A DNA stretch of 64,000 bases from Actinacidiphila acidipaludis (lineage in GTDB: Bacteria > Actinomycetota > Actinomycetes > Streptomycetales > Streptomycetaceae): contig NZ_JAINZZ010000016.1 in assembly GCF_019890725.1 (NCBI RefSeq), forward strand, positions 1-64,000. The letters are read 5' to 3'. Position 1 is the stretch's first letter, and every line of letters starts with the position of its first letter. The position numbers and the translations under genes are program-made. This document shows, piece by piece, positions 34,703 to 43,190 of the stretch. A model generated the notes under the pieces. The model was not told where the DNA came from and did no database searches. It saw only the letters and a list, made by a program, of their open reading frames with translations.

Positions 34703-35257
34703 TCAGCCCTCCGGGCTGGCGAGCCGGGCCCACACGGTCTTGCCCGCGGCCTCCGGCTGGGAGTGCCCCCAGGTCTCGCTGAGTTCGGCCACGATGCGCA
34801 GTCCGCGGCCGGACTCGGCGAACGGCTCGGGGTCGGCCATCGCCGGCAGCGCGGGGCTCGGGTCGGCCACCGCGCAGACCACCGCCCGGTCGGTGCGGAC
34901 CAGCGCGATCCACGCGGAGGGGCGGGGCGGCAGCGGCCCGGCGGCCCCGGGGCCGAGCGCGTGGGTGACCGCGTTCGCGACGAGTTCGGCCGCGATGGTG
35001 GTCGCGTCGTCGACCAGCTCCGGCAGCTGCCACCCCGTCAGGGTGCTGCGCAGGAAGCTGCGGGTGCGGGTGACGCTGCCCGGGGTCGCGTCGAATCGCA
35101 GTGCCGCGAAGCCGTGTTCACCGGTGCCGGGGGCACCGCCCCACACGCGCGGCTCGGTGTGCAGGAACGCGTCGAGCGGGCCCGGCTCCCGGTCCCTCAC
35201 CGCCCGTTGATGCCCGCCCGGAGGGCCGCTCTCGGTGCCGGAGGACTGGGCGGTCAT
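34703..35257 (-). CDS. ATP-binding protein, anti-sigma kinase-like (HATPase)
   Basis: A 184-residue protein with a GHKL ATPase fold like the RsbW/SpoIIAB group. The N-box is ELVDDATTIAAELVANAVTHALG (with the conserved Asn in ELVANAVTHA), and the G1 box is GRGLRIVAELSETWG. Streptomyces have dozens of such proteins, often beside DUF397 and WhiJ-like genes. Here it is divergent from the DUF397 gene at 35460 with 202 bases between them that hold several repeats. It may regulate a sigma factor or act with the DUF397/HTH pair; the target is unknown. Confidence 0.9.
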   Translation of the reverse strand: MTAQSSGTESGPPGGHQRAVRDREPGPLDAFLHTEPRVWGGAPGTGEHGFAALRFDATPGSVTRTRSFLRSTLTGWQLPELVDDATTIAAELVANAVTHALGPGAAGPLPPRPSAWIALVRTDRAVVCAVADPSPALPAMADPEPFAESGRGLRIVAELSETWGHSQPEAAGKTVWARLASPEG

Positions 35258-35303
35258 GCGGTTTCACCCCTCGGAACGCAGAGTTCGAGCACACAACGAG
35301 ATC

Positions 35304-35368
35304 ACTGTGGCACTCACAGTACCGCTGCGTCCCAGGATCTGATGCAATTGCATCCGGAATTGCATCCG
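35304..35368. promoter_or_regulatory. Cluster of dyads and direct repeats between the ATPase and DUF397 genes
   Basis: Three elements lie together. ACTGTG-N5-CACAGT occupies 35304-35320. A perfect 14-bp palindrome GATGCAATTGCATC occupies 35341-35354. AATTGCATCCG is repeated at 35346-35356 and 35358-35368 with a 12-base period, partly overlapping the palindrome. They probably bind the WhiJ-like regulator encoded at 35783 or another factor and control both divergent genes. Confidence 0.6.
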
Positions 35369-35459
35369 CAAGTGCGCGGCGGGTACGCATGTACCTATCG
35401 TGGTGGGTGATGCGTGAGCAGACCCGCGGGGTGGCTAACCCACGAAGGAGTGATGCCAG

Positions 35460-35696
35460 GTGCAGCAGTTCGACAACGGCGTTCAGGCCAGTTCGCTGGC
35501 CGGAGCCCGCTGGATCAAGAGCGGGCGCAGCAACCAGAGCGGCAATTGCGTCGAGGTGGCCGAACTGCCCGACGGCAGCGTCGCGATGCGCAACTCGCGC
35601 CATCCCGACGGTCCCGCCCTCGTCTACACGCGTGCGGAGATCACCGCGTTCGTCGAAGGGGCCAAGGACGGTGACTTCGACACCTTCACCACCTGA
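35460..35696 (+). CDS. DUF397 protein, partner of the WhiJ-like regulator
   Basis: A 78-residue DUF397 protein. It has WIKSGRSNQSGNCVEVAELPDGSVAMRNS (in parts: KSGRSNQSGNCVEVA, VAMRNS) and TRAEITAFVEGAKDGDFD, the full domain. Such small proteins act with WhiJ-like DNA-binding proteins in Streptomyces, where they relieve or modulate repression of developmental genes. GTG at 35460 is preceded by GAAGGAG. The HTH gene follows 86 bases later and has its own operator-like palindrome. Confidence 0.93.
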   Translation: MQQFDNGVQASSLAGARWIKSGRSNQSGNCVEVAELPDGSVAMRNSRHPDGPALVYTRAEITAFVEGAKDGDFDTFTT

Positions 35697-35747
35697 AGTG
35701 GCTTGATCGACACCGCCGTTAGGCGGCGAAAGCGGGCTCCCGGGTGC

Positions 35748-35768
35748 AATACTGGCCTGTCCAGTATT
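35748..35768. promoter_or_regulatory. 21-bp palindrome upstream of the HTH regulator
   Basis: Eight-base arms AATACTGG (35748-35755) and CCAGTATT (35761-35768) flank five bases. It ends 14 bases before the ATG, over the expected promoter and ribosome-binding region, so it is a good candidate autoregulatory operator. Confidence 0.6.
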
Positions 35769-35782
35769 CGTTGGGAGCCCGC

Positions 35783-36685
35783 ATGCCCGCAGTGCCGCAG
35801 CCCGTCTCGCCGATACAACTCCTTGAACGCCGCCCCGACATGGGTGCCAAGGCCATGGCGCGCGTGCTCGGGAACTACCTGCGTGCCCTGCGCGAGAGCC
35901 GGGGCATGAGCCCGGCCGCCGCCGGGCACCACATCAGGGCGCACGCCTCCAAGATCAGCCGCATGGAGACCGCCCACGTGTCGCTGAAGATCCGTGACGT
36001 CGACGATCTTCTCGCCCTGTACGGGGTGAGTGCCGACGAACGGGCCGAGATCACCCGGCTGGTGCAGCGCTCCGCCCAGCCCGACTGGTGGCAGCCGTAC
36101 GGGGAGGTCGTCCCCGACTGGCTCCAGCAGCTCATCGGTCTGGAACGTGACGCCCACATCATCCGTACCTACGAGACGCAGTTCGTGCCGGGTCTGCTGC
36201 AGACGCCGGCCTACGCCGAGGCCGTCGTGGTCAGCGGCCACCGGCTCGCTCCGCCCGAGGAGGTCCGCAAGCGCGTCGACCTGCGGCTGGAGCGCCAGCG
36301 CCGGATGTCGGAGCCCGGCGCCCCGGTGCTGTGGGCGCTGATCGACGAGGGCGTGCTCTACCGCCCGGTCGGCGGACGCAAGGTGATGCGCGACCAGCTC
36401 AGCTATCTGCTGGAGGCGCTGCGCCAGCCCGGCATCCGTCTGCAGATCGCCTCCTACGAGGCCAGCGCCGCGGCCACGCCCGGTGCGGCGGTGACCTATC
36501 TGCGGTTCGCGCAGGGCTTCCTGCCGGACGTCGTCTACCTGGAGCACATGACCAGCGCGGTGTACCTGGACCGCCTGGAGGACCTCGACAAGTACCGTGC
36601 CGCACTCGACGAGTTGAGTGCGCTGGCCGCGACCCCGGCCGCCAGCCGGGCGATGCTGGAAGCGGCACTGGAGCACTACACGTAG
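35783..36685 (+). CDS. WhiJ-like helix-turn-helix regulator with DUF5753 domain
   Basis: A 300-residue XRE-type DNA-binding protein. The HTH spans about residues 25-85: LGNYLRALRESRGMSPAAAG, HIRAHASKISRMETAHVSLK and DVDDLLALYGV. The rest is the DUF5753 effector domain, with YETQFVPGLLQTPAYAEAVV, LWALIDEGVLYRPVGG and VVYLEHMTSAVYLD. Such proteins repress neighbouring genes and respond to DUF397 partners, as in the WhiJ system. The ATG at 35783 is favoured. A palindrome just upstream suggests autoregulation. A very long terminator hairpin follows. Confidence 0.93.
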   Translation: MPAVPQPVSPIQLLERRPDMGAKAMARVLGNYLRALRESRGMSPAAAGHHIRAHASKISRMETAHVSLKIRDVDDLLALYGVSADERAEITRLVQRSAQPDWWQPYGEVVPDWLQQLIGLERDAHIIRTYETQFVPGLLQTPAYAEAVVVSGHRLAPPEEVRKRVDLRLERQRRMSEPGAPVLWALIDEGVLYRPVGGRKVMRDQLSYLLEALRQPGIRLQIASYEASAAATPGAAVTYLRFAQGFLPDVVYLEHMTSAVYLDRLEDLDKYRAALDELSALAATPAASRAMLEAALEHYT

Positions 36686-36704
36686 CCGGAACGTCCGGCC
36701 CGCC

Positions 36705-36774
36705 GAGCGAGCCGTACACGAGACGAGGCCCCGCACCGGAGGGTGCGGGGCCTCGTCTCGTGTACGGCTCGCTC
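36705..36774. terminator. Exceptionally long perfect hairpin, bidirectional terminator
   Basis: Two 33-base arms (36705-36737 and 36742-36774) are perfectly complementary and enclose a four-base loop GGAG. It lies between the convergent HTH and methyltransferase genes and fills most of their gap. A stem of this length without a mismatch is unusual even for actinobacterial terminators. Confidence 0.85.
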
Positions 36775-36794
36775 ACCCGGCCTCGGACCGGAGG

Positions 36795-37607
36795 TCAGAT
36801 CCGGGCGACGCCGCCGAACTCGATCCACTCGTGGCTGGCCTGCTTGGGCGCCAGGTCGTTGTCGGCCCGCCAGGTGGAGACCTCCACCAGGCCCGGCTCC
36901 AGCAGCTCCAGGCCCTCCAGGTAGTGGGCGACGTCGGACGGTTCGCGGACCCGGCCCCAGTGGCCGCCGGTCGACAGGTCCATGAACTCGGTGACCCCGC
37001 GGCGGGTCTCCTCGTCCTCGCTGACGAGCTGGCACACCACCAGGAAGCTGCCCGGCGGCAGCTTCTCGCGGACCCGGGCGACGACGCCGGCCGGGTCGTC
37101 CTTGTCCGGGATGCAGTGCAGTACTGAGACGAACAGCGCCGCGATCGGCTCGTCCATCTTGATCAGCCGCTTGACCTCGTCGCTCTCCCAGATGCTCTCG
37201 GTGTCGCGGAAGTCGGCGGTGATGACGGCCGTGTTGTCGTTCTGCTCCAGCAGCGCGCGCCCGTGGGCGAGCACGATCGGGTCGACGTCGGTGTACACCA
37301 CACGGGCGTCAGGGTCGATGCGCTGCACGATCTCGTGCACGTTGTCCGCGGTGGGCAGACCGGAACCGTGGTCGACGAACTGCCTGATGCCGTAGTCCTC
37401 GGCGAGCACCCGGACCACACGACGCAGGAACTGACGGTTGTTCAGGGCGAGCACCTTCATGCTCGGCACCTGCAGCAGCAGCTGGTCGGTGGCGGTGCGG
37501 TCGGCCGGATAGTTGTCCTTTCCGTCCAGGAGGTAGTCGTACATGCGGGCCACACTCGGCACCGTCACGTCGATCTTGTCGGTCAGCGGTGTGTCCCCGT
37601 GTTCCAT
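36795..37607 (-). CDS. DUF574 family SAM-dependent methyltransferase
   Basis: A 270-residue protein of the Methyltransf_19/DUF574 group, abundant in Streptomyces. Features: VPSVARMYDYLLDGKDNYPADR at the N-terminus (seen as ARMYDYLLDGKDN), FVDHGSGLPTADNVHE as the SAM loop, VVYTDVDPIVLAHGRALL as motif II, and FVSVLHCIPD. The substrate is unknown for the family. The ATG is preceded by AAGAGGGG. A promoter TCGACC-N17-TAGGAT (on the minus strand, about 37666-37694) is visible upstream. Members often sit next to WhiJ-like genes, as here. Confidence 0.93.
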   Translation of the reverse strand: MEHGDTPLTDKIDVTVPSVARMYDYLLDGKDNYPADRTATDQLLLQVPSMKVLALNNRQFLRRVVRVLAEDYGIRQFVDHGSGLPTADNVHEIVQRIDPDARVVYTDVDPIVLAHGRALLEQNDNTAVITADFRDTESIWESDEVKRLIKMDEPIAALFVSVLHCIPDKDDPAGVVARVREKLPPGSFLVVCQLVSEDEETRRGVTEFMDLSTGGHWGRVREPSDVAHYLEGLELLEPGLVEVSTWRADNDLAPKQASHEWIEFGGVARI

Positions 37608-37709
37608 AGGGCCCCTCTTGACGTCTCGACTCTGAGTAGTCCGGCGATTGCGGAAGTGCCCTCATCCTAGGGAGGGTTGATCCACGGGTCGAGACACCTG
37701 GCAAGGTCG

Positions 37710-38447
37710 TTACCGGGCACATCCATGAGATGCGCCCGACGTCGCCCGCGAGGTGAGCCGCAGGTTCATCCGCAGCCCGTCCTGGTCGGTCACGACACTC
37801 ACCAGGCTCACCCCGGACGGGAGTTGAGGCAGCGTCACGGAACGCGGGGCGAGTTTTCCGGCCAGCGGCGCGGTACGCGGGTCCGCCTTCAGGGAGGCCA
37901 CCGGAATGTCCTGCCCGAACAGTGAGACGCCGGTGGGCGTCACCGTCACCCGGCCCGCGTCCGTGCTCAGCCGGGCGTGCACGGTCAGCGGCAGCGGGAG
38001 GCCGGCGAGCGTCCCGGTCAGCACCAGGCCGCCGTGCCCGTCGCCGCCGGGCCGCAGCCCCGCCGCGGCGCTGCCCAGCCTGCCGTCCAGCTCGCCGTAG
38101 GGGAGGGTCGCGGTCGCGCTGCCCCCGCCGATGGCACCGCCCGTGGTCACCCCGTGCAGCTCGGCGGCGACCGACAGGCTGGTGCCGTCGCGCCGGACGT
38201 CCTCGGCGGCGATGCGGACCGTGCCGACCCGGCCGGTGAGCAGCCGCAGCCCTGGCAGCGTGCCTGTCAGGTCCGCGGACACCGGCCCGCTCGGCCGCAG
38301 CCGGCAGGCGGCCGCGCTCGCGATCCGGTGGCGGGCGGTACGTTCCAGGAGCACGTCGCCCACCCACGCCAGCAGGACGGCGGCGGCCGTCACCACGACG
38401 GCGACGATCAGGGGAGTGCGGCGCAGCCGCGTCAACGGGTTGCTCAC
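37710..38447 (-). CDS. DUF2993 (LmeA-like) membrane-anchored protein
   Basis: A 245-residue protein with one N-terminal membrane helix (about residues 11-30, LIVAVVVTAAAVLLAWV) and an extracellular DUF2993 domain. The domain begins ERTARHRIASAAACRL and ends GLRMNLRLTSRA. Related mycobacterial LmeA acts in cell-envelope lipoglycan assembly; a lipid-binding role is likely but unproven. The GTG start overlaps the stop of the TetR gene by four bases (GTGA), so both are one operon. Confidence 0.85.
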   Translation of the reverse strand: MSNPLTRLRRTPLIVAVVVTAAAVLLAWVGDVLLERTARHRIASAAACRLRPSGPVSADLTGTLPGLRLLTGRVGTVRIAAEDVRRDGTSLSVAAELHGVTTGGAIGGGSATATLPYGELDGRLGSAAAGLRPGGDGHGGLVLTGTLAGLPLPLTVHARLSTDAGRVTVTPTGVSLFGQDIPVASLKADPRTAPLAGKLAPRSVTLPQLPSGVSLVSVVTDQDGLRMNLRLTSRATSGASHGCAR

Positions 38448-39238
38448 CGGCCGCCGGCCCCGCTCCCGATCCCGGACAGGACCCCGAGTGCGGCCGCAAG
38501 CATGTCCGCCGGCTCCGCCACGGCGGCACCCGCCGCACGCCGGGCGGACCGGGTGCGCAGGATCGCCCGCACCGTGGACAGGCACGTGCAGGCGAGCACC
38601 GCGGCGTGCAGGTCGCGGTCGGGTGTCCGCTCCGGCAGCCGCGCGGCGACCAGGTCCGTCAGCCGCTCCTCGAAACCGTCGAAGGCGTGCAGCAGGCGGT
38701 CCACCGCCACGCCCGCCCTCGCGGACACCGCTGTCTCCGGCTCCGCCGAAGCCGCGGGCACTGGGGGCGCTGAGGGCACTGCGGCCGGGGCCGCCCGGCC
38801 GGACCGCGGCACGGGCTGGGCGGGCACCTTCGGGACGGGCGGAGCCGGTGCGGCGGCGGCCGCACTGCCGCCGGCGAGCGGACCGGCGGCGGCCAGCAGT
38901 GCCGCGCACACCGCCTCCACCGGCTCCTCCCGCGGCGGGCGCGCGGCCAGCTCCGCCCCGATCCGGGCGAACAGCTCCTCCCCGTCCGGCAGCAGCAGCG
39001 CCTCCTTGCTGTCGAAGTACCGGAAGAAGGTCCGCTCGGAGACGTTCGCGGCGGCCGCGATGTCCGCGACGGTGGTGCCCGCGAAGCCCTGGTCGGCGAA
39101 GAGCCGGGCGGCGCCGGCCCGCAGCTCGCGCCGGGTCTGCGCCTTCTTGCGTTCCCGCAGCCCGGTGCCGCGCTCGTTCTGCCGGGGCACCCGGCCGGTG
39201 CCCGGGGCGGTTGCCCCGCGGGTGGACTCGCCATTCAC
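38444..39238 (-). CDS. TetR family regulator of the MMPL exporter
   Basis: A 264-residue regulator. The DNA-binding domain spans about residues 28-75: RERKKAQTRRELRAGAARLFADQGF, then TVADIAAAANVSERTFFRYFDSKEALL (seen as AANVSERTFFRYFDSKEALL). An Ala/Pro-rich linker of about 50 residues (117-170) splits the C-terminal domain, which is longer than usual. It is divergent from the MMPL transporter gene, with a candidate operator in the 92-base gap, so it probably represses that exporter and responds to its cargo. Confidence 0.92.
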   Translation of the reverse strand: MNGESTRGATAPGTGRVPRQNERGTGLRERKKAQTRRELRAGAARLFADQGFAGTTVADIAAAANVSERTFFRYFDSKEALLLPDGEELFARIGAELAARPPREEPVEAVCAALLAAAGPLAGGSAAAAAPAPPVPKVPAQPVPRSGRAAPAAVPSAPPVPAASAEPETAVSARAGVAVDRLLHAFDGFEERLTDLVAARLPERTPDRDLHAAVLACTCLSTVRAILRTRSARRAAGAAVAEPADMLAAALGVLSGIGSGAGGR

Positions 39239-39265
39239 ACCGGCAGCCTAATCGCGGTGTCGGCC

Positions 39266-39279
39266 GTGTCAATTGGCAC
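39266..39279. promoter_or_regulatory. Candidate TetR operator
   Basis: GTGTCAATTGGCAC is a 14-base palindrome with one mismatch, centred on CAATTG. It lies between the divergent tetR and MMPL genes, at a position that would overlap the tetR promoter. Confidence 0.5.
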
Positions 39280-39330
39280 ACCTGCCACTTTCTGCCATGG
39301 TCGAGCCAGACCCGCGCTCCAGGAGGCGAC

Positions 39331-41493
39331 GTGCCGTCCTACCTTCCCGACCCCGCACCCGACGCCCCCACGGGACGCCTGGCGCGGCTCGGGGCCTTCT
39401 GCGGGCGGCACGCGGTGGGGGTCATCGCCTGCTGGATCGTGCTGCTGGTGGCCGCGCTCGCCGGCCGGGCCATCGTGGGACCGACCTTCAACGACCAGAT
39501 CACCCTGTCCGGCAGCCAGTCCGCCAAGGGCAGCGACCTGCTCAGCGCCTCCGACCCCGCGGCCGCCGCGCCGAGCGGCCTGGTGGTCTTCCACACCGGC
39601 TCCGGCGCCGTCGCCGACCACCAGTCCGCGATCGGCACCACGCTCGGCAACCTGGCGAAGATGCCGCACGCCACCGGCGCCTCGCCCCTGGTGACCAGCA
39701 GCGACGGGCGGACCGCGTACACCACCGTCACCTTCGACGAGCAACTGAAGGCGCTCGGCAACGACTACACCGACCAGCTCGACACCGCGACCGCGCCCGC
39801 CCGCGCCGACGGCCTCGGAGTGGCCTACGGCGGCGGCTTCGACCAGATCACCACCACGCCCGCCAACGACCTGGCCAGCGAACTCGTCGGCGTCGGCGTG
39901 GCCCTGATCATCCTGCTGCTGGTCTTCGGCAGTCTCCTCGCCGCCGTCCTGCCGCTCGTGTGCGCGCTCATCGCGGTGGGCGTGGGCATCGGGGTCGTCG
40001 GCATCGTGGCCGGCGTCATCACCTTCGCCACCGCCGCGCCGACGCTGTCCACCATGATCGGGCTCGGCGTCGGCATCGACTACGCCCTCTTCCTCACCAC
40101 CCGCTTCCGTCAGGACCTGATGGACGGTCACAGCGTGGAACGGGCCATCGCCAGGACCACCGCGGTGACCGGGCACGCGGTGCTCGTCGCCGCCACGACC
40201 GTCTCCGTGGCCATGCTCTCGCTCTACGCGTGCGGGCTCACCTTCATCGGCAAGCTCGGTCTCGCCGCGACCATCGCGGTCGTCATCGCCGCCACCGCCT
40301 CGCTCACCCTCGTGCCCGCCGCGCTGTGCCTGGTCGGCCGGCACATCGACAAGGCGCATGTGCGCAGGCCGGTGGCCGAGACCGCGGGCGACAGCGACGC
40401 CTGGCACCGCTACGCGATCTTCGTCTCCCGGCATCCGGCGGTCTTTCTCACCGCCGGCACAACCCTGCTCGTGGTGCTCGCCGTCCCGCTGTTCTCGATG
40501 CGCCTCGGCCATGTCGACAGCGGCGTCAACAAGTCCGGCACCACCAGCCGCACGGCGTTCGACTGGATCTCCGACGCCCCCGGCCCCGGCTTCGGGCCGG
40601 GCGCCAACGACCCGCTGACGGTCGTCGTCGACGTCCAGCACGCCACCGTCCCCGTCAGCCAGGTCAGCACCGACGTGACCGAGGCGCTGCAGGACACCGG
40701 GGACATCGCCCGCTTCACCCCCGTCCAGCCCACCCCCGACGGCAAGCTGCTGGTCTCCACCGTCACGCCCGTCGGCGTGCCGCAGTCCGCCAGCACCGGC
40801 GGGGTGATCAACCGTCTCACCGGCAGTACGCTGCCCGACGCGCTGCAGGGCACCGGCGCCACCAGCTACGTCACCGGCACCACCGCCAGCCAGTACGACT
40901 TCCGCAACACCGTCAAGGACCGGCTGCCGATCATCATCGGCATCGTGCTGGTCGCCGCGTTCCTGCTGCTGATGACGGTCTTCCGCAGCCTGGTCATCCC
41001 GGTCAAGGCAGTGCTGCTCAACCTGCTCACGACCGGCGCCTCGTACGGGGTGCTGGTCGCCGCGTTCCAGTGGGGCTGGGCGACCGGTGTGCTCGGACTG
41101 CCCTCGTCCGTGCCGATCGAGTCCTACGTGCCGATGATGATGTTCGCCATCGTCTTCGGCCTGTCCATGGACTACGAGATCTTCCTCATCTCCCGCATCG
41201 CCGAGGCCTGGTACGACACCGGCGACAACACCCGCTCGGTGGGCGCCGGGCTGTCCGCGACCGGACGGGTGATCTCCAGCGCGGCGCTCATCATGACCGC
41301 GGTGTTCCTGTCCTTCGTCGCCTCGCCGACGGTCGTCATCAAGATGCTCGCGGTGGGCCTGGCCGTCAGCGTCATCCTGGACGCCACCGTCGTCCGGCTG
41401 ATCCTCGTCCCCTCCACCATGTTCCTGATGGGCCGTGCCAACTGGTGGTTCCCCCGCCGCCTCGACCGGATCCTGCCGCGGGTGCACATGTAG
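39331..41493 (+). CDS. MMPL family (RND-type) exporter
   Basis: A 720-residue membrane transporter with about twelve helices in two halves. The first helix is FCGRHAVGVIACWIVLLVAALAGRA (seen as VGVIACWIVLLVAAL). Diagnostic motifs are GLGVGIDYALFLTTRFR in the first half and FGLSMDYEIFLISRIAEAW in the second; the Asp-Tyr pairs serve proton relay. Large extracellular loops follow helices 1 and 7. It would export lipids or drugs by proton antiport. GTG at 39331 is chosen because AGGAGG lies four bases upstream. It is divergent from its probable TetR repressor. Confidence 0.95.
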   Translation: MPSYLPDPAPDAPTGRLARLGAFCGRHAVGVIACWIVLLVAALAGRAIVGPTFNDQITLSGSQSAKGSDLLSASDPAAAAPSGLVVFHTGSGAVADHQSAIGTTLGNLAKMPHATGASPLVTSSDGRTAYTTVTFDEQLKALGNDYTDQLDTATAPARADGLGVAYGGGFDQITTTPANDLASELVGVGVALIILLLVFGSLLAAVLPLVCALIAVGVGIGVVGIVAGVITFATAAPTLSTMIGLGVGIDYALFLTTRFRQDLMDGHSVERAIARTTAVTGHAVLVAATTVSVAMLSLYACGLTFIGKLGLAATIAVVIAATASLTLVPAALCLVGRHIDKAHVRRPVAETAGDSDAWHRYAIFVSRHPAVFLTAGTTLLVVLAVPLFSMRLGHVDSGVNKSGTTSRTAFDWISDAPGPGFGPGANDPLTVVVDVQHATVPVSQVSTDVTEALQDTGDIARFTPVQPTPDGKLLVSTVTPVGVPQSASTGGVINRLTGSTLPDALQGTGATSYVTGTTASQYDFRNTVKDRLPIIIGIVLVAAFLLLMTVFRSLVIPVKAVLLNLLTTGASYGVLVAAFQWGWATGVLGLPSSVPIESYVPMMMFAIVFGLSMDYEIFLISRIAEAWYDTGDNTRSVGAGLSATGRVISSAALIMTAVFLSFVASPTVVIKMLAVGLAVSVILDATVVRLILVPSTMFLMGRANWWFPRRLDRILPRVHM

Positions 41494-41888
41494 GCGGGGT
41501 CGCGCCGGGGCAGGGTGGGTCAGCGGCCGTGCGGCGGGCGGTGCGGGGCGGGACGGGGCGGCGTCAGCGGACGGCGTGCCCGCGCAGGCATCTTGCGTGG
41601 CCGCGCACGCGCGCCGCGTCCTCGGGGAACACGTCGACCAGTCGGCGTCCGGACCGGCGGCTGACCGTCCTCCGGCAGCAGCGGCGCGGCGGCGTCCACG
41701 ATCGCGGCGAAGGACAGGCCAAGGGCCGACGTCCACCCCGTTCCGGAGGAGCGCACGATGGCCGCGGCTGCCGGACTCAGCGCACGACGGTGGCCCGGGT
41801 CCCGCCCGCGGGCGTTCCTCGCGGTCCCGCGTTCGTGAGGGGGACCGCCGTACCGGGACGACGGCCCCCCTCACCCCATGACATGCGA
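41494..41888. other. Intergenic region without a clear gene
   Basis: No convincing gene is present. A minus-strand frame at 41520-41756 (78 codons) is low-complexity after its first 45 residues and lacks a known domain; it could be a gene remnant. The region ends in a terminator at 41835-41874. Confidence 0.4.
41835..41874. terminator. Terminator hairpin before the gene ending at 41889
   Basis: GTGAGGGGG (41835-41843) pairs with CCCCCTCAC (41866-41874), and an inner GCCGT/ACGGC pair continues the stem after a small bulge. It ends transcription of the minus-strand gene at 41889, and perhaps of MMPL from the other side. Confidence 0.65.
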
Positions 41889-43115
41889 TCAGCGGGGTAC
41901 CGCGCCGGTGCCCTGAGCCGCACCGCCGCCGTCGACCGCGTGGTCCCGCACGCCTGCCTCGCCGCACGGCAGGGCCGGCAGGTCGTGGAACCTCACCCCG
42001 GGGTGTTCCGGGACCCCCGACACGTCCCCGCCGGCACCACTGGCGACGCATCCGGCGGCGCCGACGCTCACCGCCCGGCCCGCGCGCCACGCCCAGACGC
42101 CCTCCAGCAGCACATGGTCGCTGTGGGCCACCAGGGCGCGGCCGTCCTCCGCGCCGCCGAGACGGAAGAACACGTCCTGCACCGACGCCGGTTCCCGAGG
42201 GTCGCAGCGCCCGCCGCCGCTCCGGCCGACCTCGAGGAGCACCGGCGGCGTGGCCGGCCCCGCGTCGAACATCAGGCCCGCGATCCGCACTCCGCGCGCG
42301 TCGGCGACCGTCATCGGCACCGTCGCGCCGACCGGGGCCAGGGTGACGGACCCGAGCCCGAGCACCACCGTGCCCGCCCACTTGACCCGGACGGTGTCGG
42401 TCAGCCGGTACAGGCCGGGCGTCAGCAGCAGGTGACGGCCCTGCGCCAGCGCCCTGTTGAGGGCGCGCACCGAGTCGCCGGGCCGGGCGACGAAGAAGCG
42501 GTCGATCGGCACCGACCAGCCGTACGCGGCCCGTCCCCCGGCCGTCCCGGCCCCACCGTGCCGCAGCGCCGGCAGGAACACCCGGTAGGCGCCGGTGCCG
42601 TCGACGTACAGGAACGGCTTCTCCGAGCTGCCCGCCGGACTGCCGCCCGCCGAACCGCTCTCCGCCGGAACGAGGTTGAGGTTCTCGGTGCTGCGCCGCA
42701 GCCCGGCGGCCACGGACCCGGCGGCGTCCGCGGCCGTCGGGTCCGCCGCGCGCAGGGTCCCGTGGACGGTCACGGCCTCCGGCGCCGGGCCCAGGCCCAC
42801 CGCCGAGGTGTGCGGCCCGAGTTCGGCGTCCAGGCGGTAGGTGCCCGGCTTGAACAGGAAGGCGCGGGGATGGCCGGCGGAGGCGGGAGCGCCGGACGCG
42901 GAGGCGGCCGGCCCCGGTCCCGCGGCGTCGAACGCCGCCTGGATCTCGGCGGCCGGGTCGCCGGGGCCGAACACCCGGACGTGCGGCCCGAAGTCGGGCT
43001 CGGGCGGCGCGGGCCGGACGAGCGGCGGACGGCGGACGGTGTGCGGGCCCGCGGGCGGCGCGGCACCGGTCACCCGCGCGGGCGTGACCACAGCCGTGGC
43101 ACCGAAAGACGACAT
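41889..43115 (-). CDS. Shortened, internally deleted pectate-lyase-like extracellular family protein
   Basis: About 408 residues. It matches in order a Streptomyces family usually annotated as coagulation factor 5/8-type or adenylyl cyclase proteins (about 600 residues, right-handed beta-helix). Matching parts are FGPHVRVFGPGDPAAEIQAAFD, FLFKPGTYRLDAELGPHTSAVGLG, STENLNLVP, KPFLYVDGTGAYRVFLPAL, SVPIDRFFVARPGDS, LLLTPGLYRLTDTVRV, DVFFRLGGA and HPGVRFHDL. Two stretches that full members have are missing: about 90 residues between STENLNLVP and KPFLYVDG, and about 100 between VWAWRAG and HPGVRFHDL. Joins are in frame. The N-terminus lacks a clear signal peptide. It may be a decaying paralog or a minimal form. 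The promoter is operator-flanked. Confidence 0.65.
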   Translation of the reverse strand: MSSFGATAVVTPARVTGAAPPAGPHTVRRPPLVRPAPPEPDFGPHVRVFGPGDPAAEIQAAFDAAGPGPAASASGAPASAGHPRAFLFKPGTYRLDAELGPHTSAVGLGPAPEAVTVHGTLRAADPTAADAAGSVAAGLRRSTENLNLVPAESGSAGGSPAGSSEKPFLYVDGTGAYRVFLPALRHGGAGTAGGRAAYGWSVPIDRFFVARPGDSVRALNRALAQGRHLLLTPGLYRLTDTVRVKWAGTVVLGLGSVTLAPVGATVPMTVADARGVRIAGLMFDAGPATPPVLLEVGRSGGGRCDPREPASVQDVFFRLGGAEDGRALVAHSDHVLLEGVWAWRAGRAVSVGAAGCVASGAGGDVSGVPEHPGVRFHDLPALPCGEAGVRDHAVDGGGAAQGTGAVPR

Positions 43116-43190
43116 GGGGGACGACCCACCTTCACACACGGATGGCCAGTGGCCGGAGGACGCACGGGAGTTGGGCGGGGAGCGCGGCCT

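Noticed and set aside
41520..41756. Minus-strand 78-codon frame
   Set aside because: It lacks a ribosome-binding site and a known domain, and its second half is Arg/Pro-rich. It could be a remnant but cannot be supported as a gene.
39235..42381. Minus-strand open frame of about 1050 codons
   Set aside because: It is antisense to the MMPL gene, which has clear family motifs; the translated product is low-complexity Gly/Val/Asp/Arg sequence.
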